A model generated the notes under the pieces. It saw only the letters and a program-made list of their open reading frames with translations. It did no database searches and was not told the origin of the DNA. Shown in pieces: positions 1-9,835 of a DNA stretch of 64,000 nt (its first letter is position 1; each line of letters starts with the position of its first letter). Made by a program: the position numbers and the translations under genes. This DNA is from Opitutus sp. (GTDB lineage Bacteria; Verrucomicrobiota; Verrucomicrobiia; Opitutales; Opitutaceae): NCBI GenBank assembly GCA_024707325.1, contig JANPZY010000001.1, forward strand, positions 1,054,001-1,118,000, read 5' to 3'.

Positions 1-2
1 CG

Positions 3-752
3 CTCAAAGCCGCCGGTCTCGTTCTCCTCGGCGGCTGGCTCTACGCCATCGCTCCGATCGACGACCTCGGTCCGTGGGGCTGGGTGGTGATCGGTGTGCT
101 CGCCCTCGTCATGGTCACGGTGTTTTCGCACCGTCTCATCTACTGGCACAGCCACTGGCAGACCACCGTGCGCGACGTGCTTGCGGAAGATCCCGATGCG
201 CCCCAGCGCAACTCCGTGGACCGCCTCGAACGCGATAACGACCTCGCCTCCTGGAACGTGCGCCTCGGCGATTGCGTCGTGCCCGACGGCGCACGCTACG
301 CCGGCAGCACGCTGGCCGACCTCGCGATTCCTTCGCGCTTCGGTTGCACGATCCTCGAAATCGAGCGCAACGGTATCGTCATCACCGCGATTCGTCCCGA
401 CATCCGCTTCTATCCCGGCGACCGCCTTCTCCTGCTCGGCCGGCCCGAGCAGATCAGCGCCGCCTGCGATTTTCTGACCAAGGAAACGCACACCCGCGAC
501 GAATCCGAAGAATTTCACGGCACCGTTCTCGAGACGTTTTCGATTCCCGCCACGCCGCGCACCGGCCACACGCTCGCCGAGCTGCGCATCGCGCAGGAAA
601 CCGGTGTGCGCATCGTCGGCATCCGACGCGGCGACCAGACCATCATCGCCCCCTCCGGCGAGGAACGCCTCGAAGCGGGCGACCAGGTTCTCGTGGCCGG
701 CACACTCGCCGAAAACCGCCGTTTCCACGTCTGGCTCGGCGCCGCCGCCTGA
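3..752 (+). CDS. C-terminal part of a monovalent cation:proton antiporter-like protein with two RCK_C domains (5' truncated)
   Basis: The reading frame is open from the first codon of the window, so the N-terminal transport domain lies outside. What remains starts with one or two hydrophobic helices (to about codon 45 of the fragment) and a linker. Two TrkA_C/RCK_C-like domains follow: the first around GDCVVPDG...GDRLLLLGR, the second around GHTLAEL...GDQVLVAG. RCK_C domains bind small ligands and gate K+ or Na+ transporters, so a membrane cation/proton antiporter with a cytoplasmic regulatory tail fits. A Trk/Kef-type potassium system is an alternative; without the N-terminus the transporter class cannot be fixed. 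An 11-bp repeat array follows 112 bases after the stop. Confidence 0.6.
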   Translation, partial: LKAAGLVLLGGWLYAIAPIDDLGPWGWVVIGVLALVMVTVFSHRLIYWHSHWQTTVRDVLAEDPDAPQRNSVDRLERDNDLASWNVRLGDCVVPDGARYAGSTLADLAIPSRFGCTILEIERNGIVITAIRPDIRFYPGDRLLLLGRPEQISAACDFLTKETHTRDESEEFHGTVLETFSIPATPRTGHTLAELRIAQETGVRIVGIRRGDQTIIAPSGEERLEAGDQVLVAGTLAENRRFHVWLGAAA

Positions 753-763
753 GCGGCAACGCC

Positions 764-845
764 GTCTCGCTCTTTCTCTCCAACGAGGCGTCAGCAGCCA
801 AACGCGGAGAAAGAGAAAGAAGAAAGCGGAAGAGAAAGATTCTGG
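764..845. repeat. Degenerate purine/pyrimidine hairpin 3' of the antiporter gene
   Basis: A pyrimidine-rich stretch at 764-782 (CTCGCTCTTTCTCTCC) is the approximate complement of a purine-rich stretch at 806-822 (GGAGAAAGAGAAAG), which continues as GA-rich sequence to 845. It resembles the arms of the elements at 27731 and 62414 but is too diverged to call the same with certainty. It could act as a 3' hairpin for the antiporter transcript. Confidence 0.4.
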
Positions 846-864
846 CATCACGCCGCTGCACCTT

Positions 865-1040
865 GGCTCGACCAAGGCCGCACAACGTCCCGGCTCGCGA
901 CGCACTAGGGCGCAACCGCGTCCGCACCTCGTCGCGACGTGGTCGCGAACATCCTCCCGACCCGTTGCGCACATGGTCGCGACCTGGGACGCATCTTGTC
1001 CCGACCCGGTCCACCCCCGGCCTCGCCCCGCGCCGCCCCT
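865..1040 (+). repeat. 11-bp repeat array, 16 units
   Basis: Sixteen consecutive 11-bp units in one phase, for example GTCCGCACCTC, GTCGCGACGTG and GTCGCGAACAT at 920-952. Units approximate GT-SSSS-AC plus three spacer bases. The segment ACCTTGGCTCGACC at its left edge recurs in other arrays and sets the orientation as plus, the sense of the antiporter gene just upstream. The array lies between the 3' ends of two convergent genes. The rest of the 753-1198 gap holds the hairpin before it and the palindrome after it; no gene is seen. Confidence 0.85.
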
Positions 1041-1082
1041 GGCGCCGCCCCAATCCCAACCTGGATCCGCTCTGCTCCGGCA

Positions 1083-1105
1083 TTTGAACCGTATTACGGT
1101 TCAAA
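1083..1105. repeat. 23-bp perfect palindrome with CCGTATTACGG core
   Basis: A perfect dyad whose centre reads GAACCGTATTACGGTTC and is flanked by TTT and AAA. The 11-bp core is shared with the palindromes at 9836 and 46225, while the outer arms differ. It lies 3' of the thioesterase gene (opposite strand) and could be a terminator stem or a small mobile palindrome. Confidence 0.7.
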
Positions 1106-1198
1106 CTGTCAGAACCAATTTGTTATCAATAATTAATGGAAGGCGGATGCGGCACGGTGGGACGCGGGGATCCGGCCGGCTGCGACGGCTCTCCGGAA

Positions 1199-1969
1199 TC
1201 ACCAGCGCAGCTCGCCCTGCGCGGCGGTTGTATCCGTATAGTCGATACCGAAGAGCGCACGGCTGGGCTCGACGGTTTGCGTGGTCACGCGGACTTCCGT
1301 GGCGTCGGCCGGAATGCCTTTGCCGAATTTCAACCGGATCTCGCGCGGACGAAGCGGCAGGCCGCGTCGCGCCAGCGCGGTCTGCAGGTAGTCAAGATAG
1401 GCGGTGTTGTTGACGTGGTGGTTCGCGTCGACGTCGGAGTAGCGCACGGTCACCGGCGTCGCGTCGCCCGCCGCATCGGGCGACGGCAGTGTGAGTGTTT
1501 CCAACGCCGGCTCGAACGCTTCCTCGAGCCGCGCCGGAAAACGTTCCGCGACGTCGCGCGGCACGCGCACGATGGCTTTCGTTTTCAGATTAACGTAGAG
1601 CCACAGCGACGAGCCGCTGATGACGAGTTCGTCGGTCGCATCGTAAACACGGAAGTCCCGATAGCCCTTGAAGGCTTTGATGCCGGTGGACCAGGTCTCG
1701 ATACGCAGGCGTTCCTCGTAGCGCGGGTAGCGGTGGATCGCGACGGCGATGCGATGGAGCACCCAGGATTCACCGCTGGTCGAGATCGCCGCCGTGCCGA
1801 CGTTGTAGCGATTGGCGTGAGCGACGGCCGCTTCCTGAAGCAGTTTGAAGACACCGGAAAGGAGCACGACTTCGTCGCGGTCGACATCGCGGTAGGACAC
1901 CACGAGATCCATCACGAGTTTGTTCGAAGCCGCGCCGGCGGCGGCCGCGCTCTCGGGCTCTACGCTCAT
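1199..1969 (-). CDS. Acyl-ACP thioesterase (double hotdog fold)
   Basis: Predicted 256 aa. The first half has the hotdog-like stretch VSYRDVDRDEVVLLSGVFKL followed by the paired motif ESWVLHRIAVAIHRYP. A second hotdog contains VTVRYSDVDANHHVNNTAYLDYL, with the Asn/His pair typical of FatA/FatB-like acyl-ACP thioesterases. The family hydrolyses acyl-ACP to release free fatty acids in the cytoplasm. I chose the internal ATG because AAAGGA stands seven bases before it; the open frame itself extends 22 codons further upstream. It stands alone, converging on the antiporter gene. A generic acyl-CoA thioesterase is the main alternative. Confidence 0.78.
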   Translation of the reverse strand: MSVEPESAAAAGAASNKLVMDLVVSYRDVDRDEVVLLSGVFKLLQEAAVAHANRYNVGTAAISTSGESWVLHRIAVAIHRYPRYEERLRIETWSTGIKAFKGYRDFRVYDATDELVISGSSLWLYVNLKTKAIVRVPRDVAERFPARLEEAFEPALETLTLPSPDAAGDATPVTVRYSDVDANHHVNNTAYLDYLQTALARRGLPLRPREIRLKFGKGIPADATEVRVTTQTVEPSRALFGIDYTDTTAAQGELRW

Positions 1970-2061
1970 GCGGCGATCCTTTCGTCCGCCGACCGAGGGG
2001 TCAACGGAGCCAGGCGAAGTATGAGGGCGCTGCATCGCACCGCGCAGCGCGGCTCACGTGT

Positions 2062-3066
2062 TCAGGCGGCGAGTTGTGCGCGTGAGGCCGCGACGATTTC
2101 GAGCGAACGCAGACGCGCGGGAAGATCGAAGATCGCCGAAGTCACCATCAACTCGTCGACGCCCGTGCGCCGCACGAACGCCTCGATGCCGCGCCGCACA
2201 GTTTCGGGCGAACCGACGACCGACTCGCGAAACGCGTGCATGACCATCGCCTCCTCCACGTCGGACCAGCGGCCCCGCATGCTGTCCACCGGCGGTGGCA
2301 GCGGGCCAGGTGTGCCGCGGCGGAGATTCACGAACGCCTGTTGCTGCGAGGTGAAAATGCGCTGCGCCTCCTCGTCGGTTTCAGCCGCGTAAACGCCGAT
2401 GGCGGCCATCGCATACGGCTGCGCGAGCGCGGCAGAGGGTTTGAAATCGCGACGATAAAGATCGAGCGCCTCCGCGAGGTGATCGGGGGCGAAATGCGAC
2501 GCGAACGCGAAGGGCAGCCCGAGCGCGGCGGCGAGTTGCGCACTGAAGAGACTCGAGCCGAGCAACCAGATCGGGACGTCGAGACCGGCACCCGGAATCG
2601 CGCGCACGGCTTGATCGGCTTCGAGCGAGCGGAAATACGCCTGCAGTTCCACGACGTCTTCGGGAAACGAGTCGGAAGCGTTGCGGCGCCCCTGTCGAAG
2701 CGCGCGGGCGGTGTGCGGATCGGTGCCGGGCGCGCGTCCGAGTCCGAGATCGATGCGACCGGGAAAGAGCGATGCGAGCGTGCCGAACTGTTCGGCGATC
2801 ACGAGCGGGGCGTGATTGGGCAGCATGATACCGCCCGAACCCACGCGGATGGTTGAAGTGCCGCCCGCGAGGTGCGCGATCACGACGGCGGTCGCAGCAC
2901 TGGCGATGCCCGGCATGTTGTGATGTTCCGCGACCCAGTAGCGGAGATACCCGAGACGTTCGGCGAGGCGGGCGGATTCGAGCGAGCGGCGGAGCGCGTC
3001 GGCCACGTCGGCGCCTTCGTTGATGGGTGAGAGATCGAGGACGGAAAACGGGATCACGCGGAGCAA
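2062..3066 (-). CDS. LLM class flavin-dependent oxidoreductase (luciferase-like monooxygenase)
   Basis: Predicted 334 aa, normal for the single-subunit MsnO8-type subgroup of luciferase-like enzymes. Seen in the sequence: an N-terminal SVLDLSPI strand, the family motif [17 protein letters not shown] (about residues 42-58), [23 protein letters not shown], and [15 protein letters not shown], which binds the FMNH2 phosphate in relatives. These are cytoplasmic TIM-barrel enzymes that oxidise varied substrates with FMNH2 and O2, so the substrate cannot be inferred. It is encoded 92 bases upstream of the thioesterase start on the same strand, so co-transcription is possible. Confidence 0.85.
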   Translation of the reverse strand: MLRVIPFSVLDLSPINEGADVADALRRSLESARLAERLGYLRYWVAEHHNMPGIASAATAVVIAHLAGGTSTIRVGSGGIMLPNHAPLVIAEQFGTLASLFPGRIDLGLGRAPGTDPHTARALRQGRRNASDSFPEDVVELQAYFRSLEADQAVRAIPGAGLDVPIWLLGSSLFSAQLAAALGLPFAFASHFAPDHLAEALDLYRRDFKPSAALAQPYAMAAIGVYAAETDEEAQRIFTSQQQAFVNLRRGTPGPLPPPVDSMRGRWSDVEEAMVMHAFRESVVGSPETVRRGIEAFVRRTGVDELMVTSAIFDLPARLRSLEIVAASRAQLAA

Positions 3067-3323
3067 GGTGTGCAGCGGCGCGCGTTTTTCCAGCGGGAGG
3101 TGAAGGCATCAGGGTGCGGCGGTTTTCCCTGATAAAACGACCGTCCGTTTCCCGGCCGAAAACCACGTCTCCTAAACTGGCCGAAGTCAGGAACCTGCTT
3201 TGACTTGCCAGCGGAAGTTGCTCGGCACGTGGCGCAATCAAGCGCCGCTCATGCCAGCCACTTTCACTTTCTGCGACCCGACACCCCTGATCGTTTTCGT
3301 TCTTTGCACAATTTTTCCCTGCC

Positions 3324-4352
3324 ATGAACTCACCGTATTCTTCCGATCCCTCGTCGCCTCCGCCGACTTCGCTAACCGGTCTGCCGTCCGCCGCCACTCG
3401 CACCAACATCACCGCGGAAAATCTCCGCGGCACCGATGCCACGCCTCCACCCCACCCGCCGCTTGTTGGTTCCGGACCTGGTTATTCCGGAGAACCGAAA
3501 AAACTGCTGCCTTCGAGCACGTTGATGGGCGATGTCGTCGGCTCGGTGCTGGATCGCATGGCGCGCTGGCTGAATCCAGGGTTCGTCGAGCGCTCGCTGA
3601 AGTTCTGCCGCGACACCGGCCACTATGCGGTGCTCCTCGGCGGCGCACTCACGCTGGTCTACACGATCTTCGCTGCGGTGCGTTTCAATTCGTTCGGCGT
3701 GTTTCTGCTCGGCCTCGGTTTGATCGCCGCGCTCGCCGTCGGGCAGTTTGCCGCCGCGCGCTTTTTCGGCGCCGCCGAGCGGACGATCGTCAACACGCCG
3801 AGCCACGCATCGGCGACGGGTTTTCTGGAATGCGTCGGCCTGCTCACGCTGCTCGCGGCCGCTGCGTTTCTGCTCGGTGGTCTGATCAGCGCGATCCAGC
3901 TGGGCAGTATCATCGCGCTGCTGCCGCCTTTGTTCTTCGCCGTCACGCTCACCTACGCCGGTGCACTCGCGCTGCATCCGACGTTGCTGAACGTAACGCC
4001 CGGAACGGGCTCGGCCGGTGAGGAGGCGATCGGAGTGCTGTCGTTTTTCGCGAAGGCCAGCCTGAAGCTCGTGCCGCTCTTTTTCCTGCTGCTCGCGGTG
4101 GCGGGCAACATCGCGATCCTCGCGAGTTTCTTCCCACGCGGCGAGGCGCTGGCCGGAGCGATGAGCGCGCTGGCTCCCGGCCTGCCGGTCGGGATGGCGT
4201 TGCCCTCGGGACTCACGGGCTCGGTCCTCGTGCTGCTCGCGTGTCTGACCCCGATCGTGGCGTATGCGTTGTTTTTGCTTCAGTATCTCGTGATCGATGT
4301 GCTCCGCGCGGTTCTCGCCGTGCCGGGTAAACTCGATGCGCTGAGACACTGA
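3324..4352 (+). CDS. Multi-pass membrane protein of unknown function
   Basis: Predicted 342 aa and not recognised. The first ~65 residues are Pro/Ser/Thr-rich and probably disordered. The remainder has about seven hydrophobic segments, for example GHYAVLLGGALTLVYTIFAA, VFLLGLGLIAALAVGQF, LLTLLAAAAFLLGGLISAI and LVPLFFLLLAVAGNIAIL. The ATG at 3324 opens a frame with consistent codon bias. The gene has its own upstream region (3067-3323, divergent from the oxidoreductase gene, no other gene seen) and converges on pyruvate carboxylase. An inner-membrane location is inferred from hydrophobicity only. Confidence 0.6.
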   Translation: MNSPYSSDPSSPPPTSLTGLPSAATRTNITAENLRGTDATPPPHPPLVGSGPGYSGEPKKLLPSSTLMGDVVGSVLDRMARWLNPGFVERSLKFCRDTGHYAVLLGGALTLVYTIFAAVRFNSFGVFLLGLGLIAALAVGQFAAARFFGAAERTIVNTPSHASATGFLECVGLLTLLAAAAFLLGGLISAIQLGSIIALLPPLFFAVTLTYAGALALHPTLLNVTPGTGSAGEEAIGVLSFFAKASLKLVPLFFLLLAVAGNIAILASFFPRGEALAGAMSALAPGLPVGMALPSGLTGSVLVLLACLTPIVAYALFLLQYLVIDVLRAVLAVPGKLDALRH

Positions 4353-4371
4353 AGTGCCCGGCGAAGTGCGT

Positions 4372-4427
4372 TCCTGACCGCCGGTCCGCAGGCGAGCCGC
4401 CGCCCGCGGAAATCCCGGCGGTCAGGA
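4372..4427. terminator. Long GC-rich stem-loop between convergent genes
   Basis: Perfect 13-bp arms TCCTGACCGCCGG (4372-4384) and CCGGCGGTCAGGA (4415-4427) enclose a 30-base loop. It lies between the stops of the membrane protein (plus) and pyruvate carboxylase (minus), so it could serve both. No U-tract follows, so intrinsic termination is uncertain. Confidence 0.5.
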
Positions 4428-4474
4428 CAACACGAACGGATTATTCCCGAAACCGTGACGCGAACGCGCGCGGA

Positions 4475-7400
4475 TTAGCTCGCGCGCAGTTTCACCAAAA
4501 GATCCTTCGCCTCGACGGTGTCGCCGAGAGCGACGTGGAGTTCGGACACGACGCCGTCCGCGGTCGCGTAAACGGTCGTCTGCATCTTCATCGCTTCCAT
4601 CATGAGAAGCTTGTCGCCTTTCGCGACCTTGGCGCCGACGGAGGTCGTGAGCGCGGCGATGAGGCCGGGGATCGGCGCGGCGATCTGGAGCGGATCGTGG
4701 AGGTCGGCCTTCGGGCGGGCCTTCGTCTTCGGCGCGACGCTCTTGTCGGCAATCGTCGTTTCGCGAGCGATGCCGTTGAGCTCATAGTTGAGCGTGCGGC
4801 GGCCGTCCTTGTCAGGCGCGCCGATGCTGATGAGGCGAATGATGAGCGTCTTGCCGCGCTCGATCTCGACGTTGATTTCCTCGCCCGGCTGCAAGCCGTA
4901 GAAAAACGCCGGCGTGGGCAGCACGCTCACGTCGCCGTATTCACGACGGTGTTTCACGAAATCGGCGAACACCTGCGGATACATCAGGTGCGAGTAGAGA
5001 TCGTCGTCGCTCGGCTCGCGCTTGGTTTTGTCGGCGAGCTCCTGCTTGAGCTTCGCGAGTTCCGCGGCGCCGGCCTTGAGCTCGGCGGCGATCGTGCGCG
5101 CGCTCTTGCCGGTCGCAGCCTTCTTCGCGTCGGAGAGATATTTCGCCTTCGCTTCCTTGAACTTCTTTTCGCCGAGCACGGCGCGCCACACGGGCTCCGG
5201 CCAGCCGCCTTCGGGCCAGCCGAGTCCGCCGCTGAGCATGTCGATCACGCTCTCAGGGAACGGCGTTGAACCGGGCTCGAGGTTCACGACGTCGGCCGGT
5301 TTGATGCCTTTGCTGAAGAGGAACAGCGCCATGTCGCCGACGACCTTCGAGGATGGCGTCACTTTCACGATGTCGCCGAAAAGCTGGTTCACCTCGGCAT
5401 ACGTGCGCGCGATCTCGGGCCAGCGGTGCGACACGCCCATCGAGGCGGCCTGCTCCTTGAGGTTGGTGTATTGGCCGCCGGGCATCTCGTGTAGATAAAC
5501 CTCCGCCGAGCCGGTTTTCGGCGCGGTGTCGAACGGCCGGTAAAACTCGCGCACCTGCTCCCAGTAATCGGAAAACTCGTTGAGCGTATCGAGCGGGAGC
5601 TTCGTGTCGCGCGGCGTGTGCTGCAACGCGGCGACGATCGAATTGAGATTCGGCTGCGAGGTGCTGCCGCTCATCGACGCGAGCGCGAGGTCCACGATGT
5701 CCACGCCGGCGTCAGCCGCGCGCAACACCGAGGCCGCCGCGATGCCGCTCGTGTCGTGCGTGTGGAAATGGATCGGCAAACCGACTTCCTCCTTCAGCGC
5801 CTTCACGAGTTTCTGCGCCGCGAACGGACGGCAGAGTCCCGCCATGTCCTTGATCGCGAGCACGTGCGCGCCCATGCGCTCGAGTTCCTTCGCGAGTTTC
5901 ACGTAATAACTCAGCGAGAACTTGTCGCGTTTCTCGTCGAGGATGTCGCCCGTATAGCAGATCGCCGCTTCGCAGACGGCGTGCGTGTCCTGCACGGCTT
6001 CCATCGCGACGCGCAGGTTGGGCAGATAATTCAGCGAGTCGAAGATGCGGAAAATATCCATGCCGCTCTCGGCGGCGTGCTTCACGAAACCAGCGACGAC
6101 GTGGTCGGGATAGTTCGTGTAGCCGACCGCGTTCGCGCCGCGGAAGAGCATCTGGAAACAGATGTTCGGCACGCGCGCGCGGAGTTCGCGCAGGCGCGTC
6201 CACGGGTCCTCGTTGAGGAAACGCATCGCGGTGTCGAACGTCGCGCCGCCCCACAACTCGAGCGAGTAAAGCTCGGGCGCGCGATGCGCGAGCGCCTCGG
6301 CGCACGCGAGCATGTCGTAGCTGCGCACGCGTGTCGCCATGAGCGATTGGTGCGCATCGCGAAACGTCGTGTCGGTGACGAGCAGCCGCTTCTGTTTCGT
6401 GGTCCACTCGGCGAAGCCCTTCGCACCGAGTTCGAGCAGAAGCTGGCGCGTGCCGGGCTTGGGTGCGGCCTGCGTCGTGACGCGAGGCGGCACGACTTGC
6501 GGGAGAGGTTTCGCCGGGCGGTAACCCTTGGCGTGCGGGTTGCCGTTGACGGTGACGTTGGCGAGGAACGTGAGCAGCTTCGTCGCGCGATCGCGGCGCG
6601 GTTTGAAGGAGAACAGCTCAGGCGTCGTGTCGATCAGCGTGGTCGTCGCCTGACCCGTGCGGAACGTCGCGTGCGCGATGACGTTTTCCAGAAACGGAAT
6701 GTTCGTCTTCACCCCGCGAATGCGGAACTCCGTGAGCACGCGGCGCGCACGGGCGAGCGCCATGTCGTAGCTCGGACCGCTCGTGATGACTTTCACGAGC
6801 ATCGAATCGTAGAACGGCGTGATGACCGCGCCCGAGTAACCCATGCCGCCGTCGAGTCGCAGCCCGAAGCCGCCCGGCGAGCGATACGCGAGAATGCGGC
6901 CGTAGTCGGGGATGAACTTGTTCTCCGGATCCTCCGTCGTGATGCGGCACTGGATCGCGTAGCCGTTGCGCGGCACGGCGTCCTGCGCGGGCATGCCGAC
7001 TTCCGGCGAGTGCAGCGCGTGTCCCTGCGCGATCAGAATCTGCGAGCGCACGAGATCGAGGCCGGTGATGACCTCGGTCACTGTATGCTCAACCTGGATA
7101 CGCGGGTTCATCTCGATGAAGAACCACTCGTGCCGGTCGAGATCGTAGAGGAATTCGATCGTGCCCGCGTTGTCGTAGCGGATCTCGCGCGCCATGCGCG
7201 CGGCGGCGTCGCACAACTCGCTCACGACTTCCGGCGGCAGGCCGAAACTCGGCGCGACCTCGATCACCTTCTGGTGGCGACGCTGCACGGAGCAGTCGCG
7301 CTCGTGGAGATGGATCACGTTGCCGTGTTTGTCTCCGAGGATCTGCACCTCGATGTGCTTCGCGCGCGGGATGTATTTTTCGAGAAACACCGCGGGGTTG

Positions 7401-8026
7401 CCGAACGCGCGCTCGGCCTCCGCCTGCGCCTCGTCGAGCAGACTCGCGAGATCGGTCGCTTTCTGAACAACGCGCATGCCGCGACCACCGCCACCGAACG
7501 CGGCTTTGATGATGAGCGGGAAGCCGATCGACTTCGCGATCTTCAGCGCCTCCTCGCGATCGGTCACCGGCTCCTCGGTGCCGGGCAGCGTGGGCACGTT
7601 GATCTTTTTCGCGAGCGCACGAGCGGCGGTCTTGTCACCCATGAGCTCGAGCAACTCAGGACGCGGACCGACGAAGATGATGCCTTCCTTCTGGCACGCG
7701 CGCGCGAACTCGGCGTTTTCCGAAAGAAAACCGTAGCCCGGATGGATCGCATCCACGCCGTGCTGTTTCGCCGTGGCGATGATGCTCGGGATGTCGAGAT
7801 ACGCGGCGACCGGGCCCTTGCCCTGGCCGATGAGATACGCCTCGTCAGCCTTGTAGCGGTGAATGCAGAACCGGTCCTCCTGCGCGAAGACCGCCACCGT
7901 GCGCAAACCCAGCTCCGTGCCGGCGCGGAAGATGCGGACCGCGATCTCACTGCGGTTCGCGGCCATCAGTTTGTGAACGGGACGCAGCGAAACGCTCGCC
8001 GCCGGGGAAACATCGGGTGCGGACAT
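4475..8026 (-). CDS. pyc: Pyruvate carboxylase
   Basis: Predicted 1183 aa, the full length of single-chain pyruvate carboxylases (usually 1140-1180). Order: biotin carboxylase domain with KLMAANRSEIAVRIFRA near the start, the ATP-grasp glycine loop FGGGGRGMRVV and EMNPRIQVEHTVTE; a carboxyltransferase domain opening with LLVTDTTFRDAHQSLMATR and containing AIKDMAGLCRP; and a C-terminal biotinyl domain with EAMKM, biotinylated lysine at about residue 1147. It makes oxaloacetate from pyruvate, bicarbonate and ATP in the cytoplasm, feeding the TCA cycle and gluconeogenesis. The start ATG gives a short leader before the conserved N-terminus. It is transcribed alone. Confidence 0.97.
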   Translation of the reverse strand: MSAPDVSPAASVSLRPVHKLMAANRSEIAVRIFRAGTELGLRTVAVFAQEDRFCIHRYKADEAYLIGQGKGPVAAYLDIPSIIATAKQHGVDAIHPGYGFLSENAEFARACQKEGIIFVGPRPELLELMGDKTAARALAKKINVPTLPGTEEPVTDREEALKIAKSIGFPLIIKAAFGGGGRGMRVVQKATDLASLLDEAQAEAERAFGNPAVFLEKYIPRAKHIEVQILGDKHGNVIHLHERDCSVQRRHQKVIEVAPSFGLPPEVVSELCDAAARMAREIRYDNAGTIEFLYDLDRHEWFFIEMNPRIQVEHTVTEVITGLDLVRSQILIAQGHALHSPEVGMPAQDAVPRNGYAIQCRITTEDPENKFIPDYGRILAYRSPGGFGLRLDGGMGYSGAVITPFYDSMLVKVITSGPSYDMALARARRVLTEFRIRGVKTNIPFLENVIAHATFRTGQATTTLIDTTPELFSFKPRRDRATKLLTFLANVTVNGNPHAKGYRPAKPLPQVVPPRVTTQAAPKPGTRQLLLELGAKGFAEWTTKQKRLLVTDTTFRDAHQSLMATRVRSYDMLACAEALAHRAPELYSLELWGGATFDTAMRFLNEDPWTRLRELRARVPNICFQMLFRGANAVGYTNYPDHVVAGFVKHAAESGMDIFRIFDSLNYLPNLRVAMEAVQDTHAVCEAAICYTGDILDEKRDKFSLSYYVKLAKELERMGAHVLAIKDMAGLCRPFAAQKLVKALKEEVGLPIHFHTHDTSGIAAASVLRAADAGVDIVDLALASMSGSTSQPNLNSIVAALQHTPRDTKLPLDTLNEFSDYWEQVREFYRPFDTAPKTGSAEVYLHEMPGGQYTNLKEQAASMGVSHRWPEIARTYAEVNQLFGDIVKVTPSSKVVGDMALFLFSKGIKPADVVNLEPGSTPFPESVIDMLSGGLGWPEGGWPEPVWRAVLGEKKFKEAKAKYLSDAKKAATGKSARTIAAELKAGAAELAKLKQELADKTKREPSDDDLYSHLMYPQVFADFVKHRREYGDVSVLPTPAFFYGLQPGEEINVEIERGKTLIIRLISIGAPDKDGRRTLNYELNGIARETTIADKSVAPKTKARPKADLHDPLQIAAPIPGLIAALTTSVGAKVAKGDKLLMMEAMKMQTTVYATADGVVSELHVALGDTVEAKDLLVKLRAS

Positions 8027-8130
8027 GGGGTGGTGTGGGAGGCGGGGTTATTGTGACCGCGTTCACCGTTGGCAACGGAAGACTGGACGCGCGGGCAAGT
8101 TCCGACCCCGGATGATCGCCGCGGTGCCGG

Positions 8131-8469
8131 TCAGGTGAGGTGTGAAACGCCGCCGTGCACGCGCGCGCCCTTCGTGGCCCGTTCACCCTCGCACTCCGGC
8201 GAGCCGCGCGCGAGATCGCGGCAGATCTGCGGCCGTCGTTCGTAAACGCGGCAGAAATACTCCGCCGCTCCGGTCGCGCCGCGCCGCACCTCAAGCGCCG
8301 CACAATGTCCCGCGTCCATGCGCATGAACGCGCGATGACCGATAAACGTCGCCCACCGTTCTGCATCGTCGCCGAGCCGATCCCAATCCCGTCCGTCGAC
8401 GCGCACATAAGCCTCCAGTTGGGAGAAACAACAAACCCCGCAGTGCAGGCAATTTGCCGGTGTGCTCAC
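8131..8469 (-). CDS. YkgJ family cysteine cluster protein
   Basis: Predicted 112 aa from a GTG start. The N-terminus carries CLHCGVCC (Cys 7, 10, 13, 14), and later cysteines occur in GHCAAL, FCRVYERRPQIC and PEC, the pattern of UPF0153/YkgJ proteins thought to chelate Zn or Fe-S. The frame stays open upstream to 8670, but that part is Arg/Ser-rich and overlaps the divergent gene, so I place the start at GTG 8469. No strong Shine-Dalgarno is visible. Molecular function is unknown for the family. Confidence 0.75.
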   Translation of the reverse strand: MSTPANCLHCGVCCFSQLEAYVRVDGRDWDRLGDDAERWATFIGHRAFMRMDAGHCAALEVRRGATGAAEYFCRVYERRPQICRDLARGSPECEGERATKGARVHGGVSHLT

Positions 8470-8572
8470 GGAATCGTGAGCCCGGAGCTTCGCAGAACGC
8501 CCGAAGCGGCCAAGCGCAATCTCCGCCAAGCGATGCGGAGCGGTGCATTCGCCAAGTGGATACGCTACAAAG

Positions 8573-9829
8573 GTGAACGTCTGTCCGCTTCGCCTCCTGC
8601 TCCTCGCCAGTCTCGCCTTCGTGCCCGCCGTCCGGGCCGAGTTGCACGTGCGCGCCGAGGGCCGCGTCATTCAGGACAGCAATGTCTTCCTGCAGGACGA
8701 AGCGGCGCCGCTCGCCGACGGACAAACCGTGCGCACCGCTCCCGCCGGTGCCGACGATCAGGAGTTCGTCGCCACGATCGGACTCAACGCGAAACGCGTC
8801 GCCCCGCCCGGCGCCGCGTTCTCCGGCGAGATCGACTACGCCGCCGAGTGGCACCGCTTCGCGCGATTCACCGACGAGTCTCACCTCGATCATCGCGTCG
8901 CGCTCGCCGCCAAATGGTCCTCGGGCGACTGGCTCGCTGATGCCAAAGCGGCCGTGCTCCACGTCGACGGCTCCGACGAAAGCCCCATCTACAACGAGCA
9001 GGGCGGACAGCCCGCGATGGCTGGCGATCCCGTGCGCTCGCGCCGCGCGCAAACGCTCACGACCGGTTCCGCGTCGCTGCTCTGGCAACCAAGCTCCGTC
9101 TGGCGCGCCCGCGCCGCGGCGAGCGTGCTCCAGCAGGATTTTCACACGCTGCACGATCCCGTGTTCGGTTGCGCCAACTACGTCGACCGCGGTCAGGCGC
9201 TCGGCGGTGTCGAGTTCGGACGCGAGCTGCGTTCCGATCTGACCGGCTGGCTCGCGTTTCGGGCCGGACGTCAGTGGCAGGAGCATCTCTTCGATGTGCC
9301 GCTGAGCCTCACCAACACGATTGTGCGTCCGCTTCTCGGCCTCGAAGGAAAACTCCATCCCACCTTGCGGCTCAGCGCTTTCGCCGGGCCCGACTACCGG
9401 CGCTTCACGAGCGATCGCCTCGCCGGCGTGCCCGCACGCCGCACGCTGCCGTTTGTGGAAATCGCCTCCGCGTGGACGCCGCGCCCCGCCGATCGCGTTT
9501 CTCTCAACTATCGCCAACAACTCTGGATTGGTTCGAGTGGCCGCTCCGCGTATCGCGAAATCAAAGCCGACCTCGCGTGGATGCATCGCTTCGCCGCATT
9601 CGAATTCACCACCAAAGGCAGCGTGCTCTCCGGCAACTTCGCCGGCTACTCCGCCGCGCTGCGCGATGATCGGGTGTGGACGCTCGGCGTTTGCGCCGCG
9701 CGCACGTTGGCCGGATTCCGCGGCGAACTCGGCCTCACGCGCGAGTGGTCGCAAACCTTCGTGCCCGAAACCTGCGGTCGCGCGTATCACCGCTGGCTCA
9801 CCACCGCCGCGATCTCCCGCCAGTGGTGA
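8573..9829 (+). CDS. Putative outer-membrane beta-barrel protein
   Basis: Predicted about 418 aa. From the GTG at 8573 it begins with a signal peptide, NVCPLRLLLLASLAFVPAVRA, cut before ELHVRAEGR. The body alternates polar and hydrophobic residues in short strands ending in aromatics (for example LTGWLAFRAGRQWQEHLF, TLRLSAFAGPDYRRF, RVSLNYRQQLWIG) and finishes with a terminal Trp, as expected for a barrel inserted by the BAM machinery. An upstream GTG at 8543 is in frame but would put ten residues before the signal peptide. No family is recognised; the function is unknown. Confidence 0.6.
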   Translation: MNVCPLRLLLLASLAFVPAVRAELHVRAEGRVIQDSNVFLQDEAAPLADGQTVRTAPAGADDQEFVATIGLNAKRVAPPGAAFSGEIDYAAEWHRFARFTDESHLDHRVALAAKWSSGDWLADAKAAVLHVDGSDESPIYNEQGGQPAMAGDPVRSRRAQTLTTGSASLLWQPSSVWRARAAASVLQQDFHTLHDPVFGCANYVDRGQALGGVEFGRELRSDLTGWLAFRAGRQWQEHLFDVPLSLTNTIVRPLLGLEGKLHPTLRLSAFAGPDYRRFTSDRLAGVPARRTLPFVEIASAWTPRPADRVSLNYRQQLWIGSSGRSAYREIKADLAWMHRFAAFEFTTKGSVLSGNFAGYSAALRDDRVWTLGVCAARTLAGFRGELGLTREWSQTFVPETCGRAYHRWLTTAAISRQW

Positions 9830-9835
9830 TTTTGG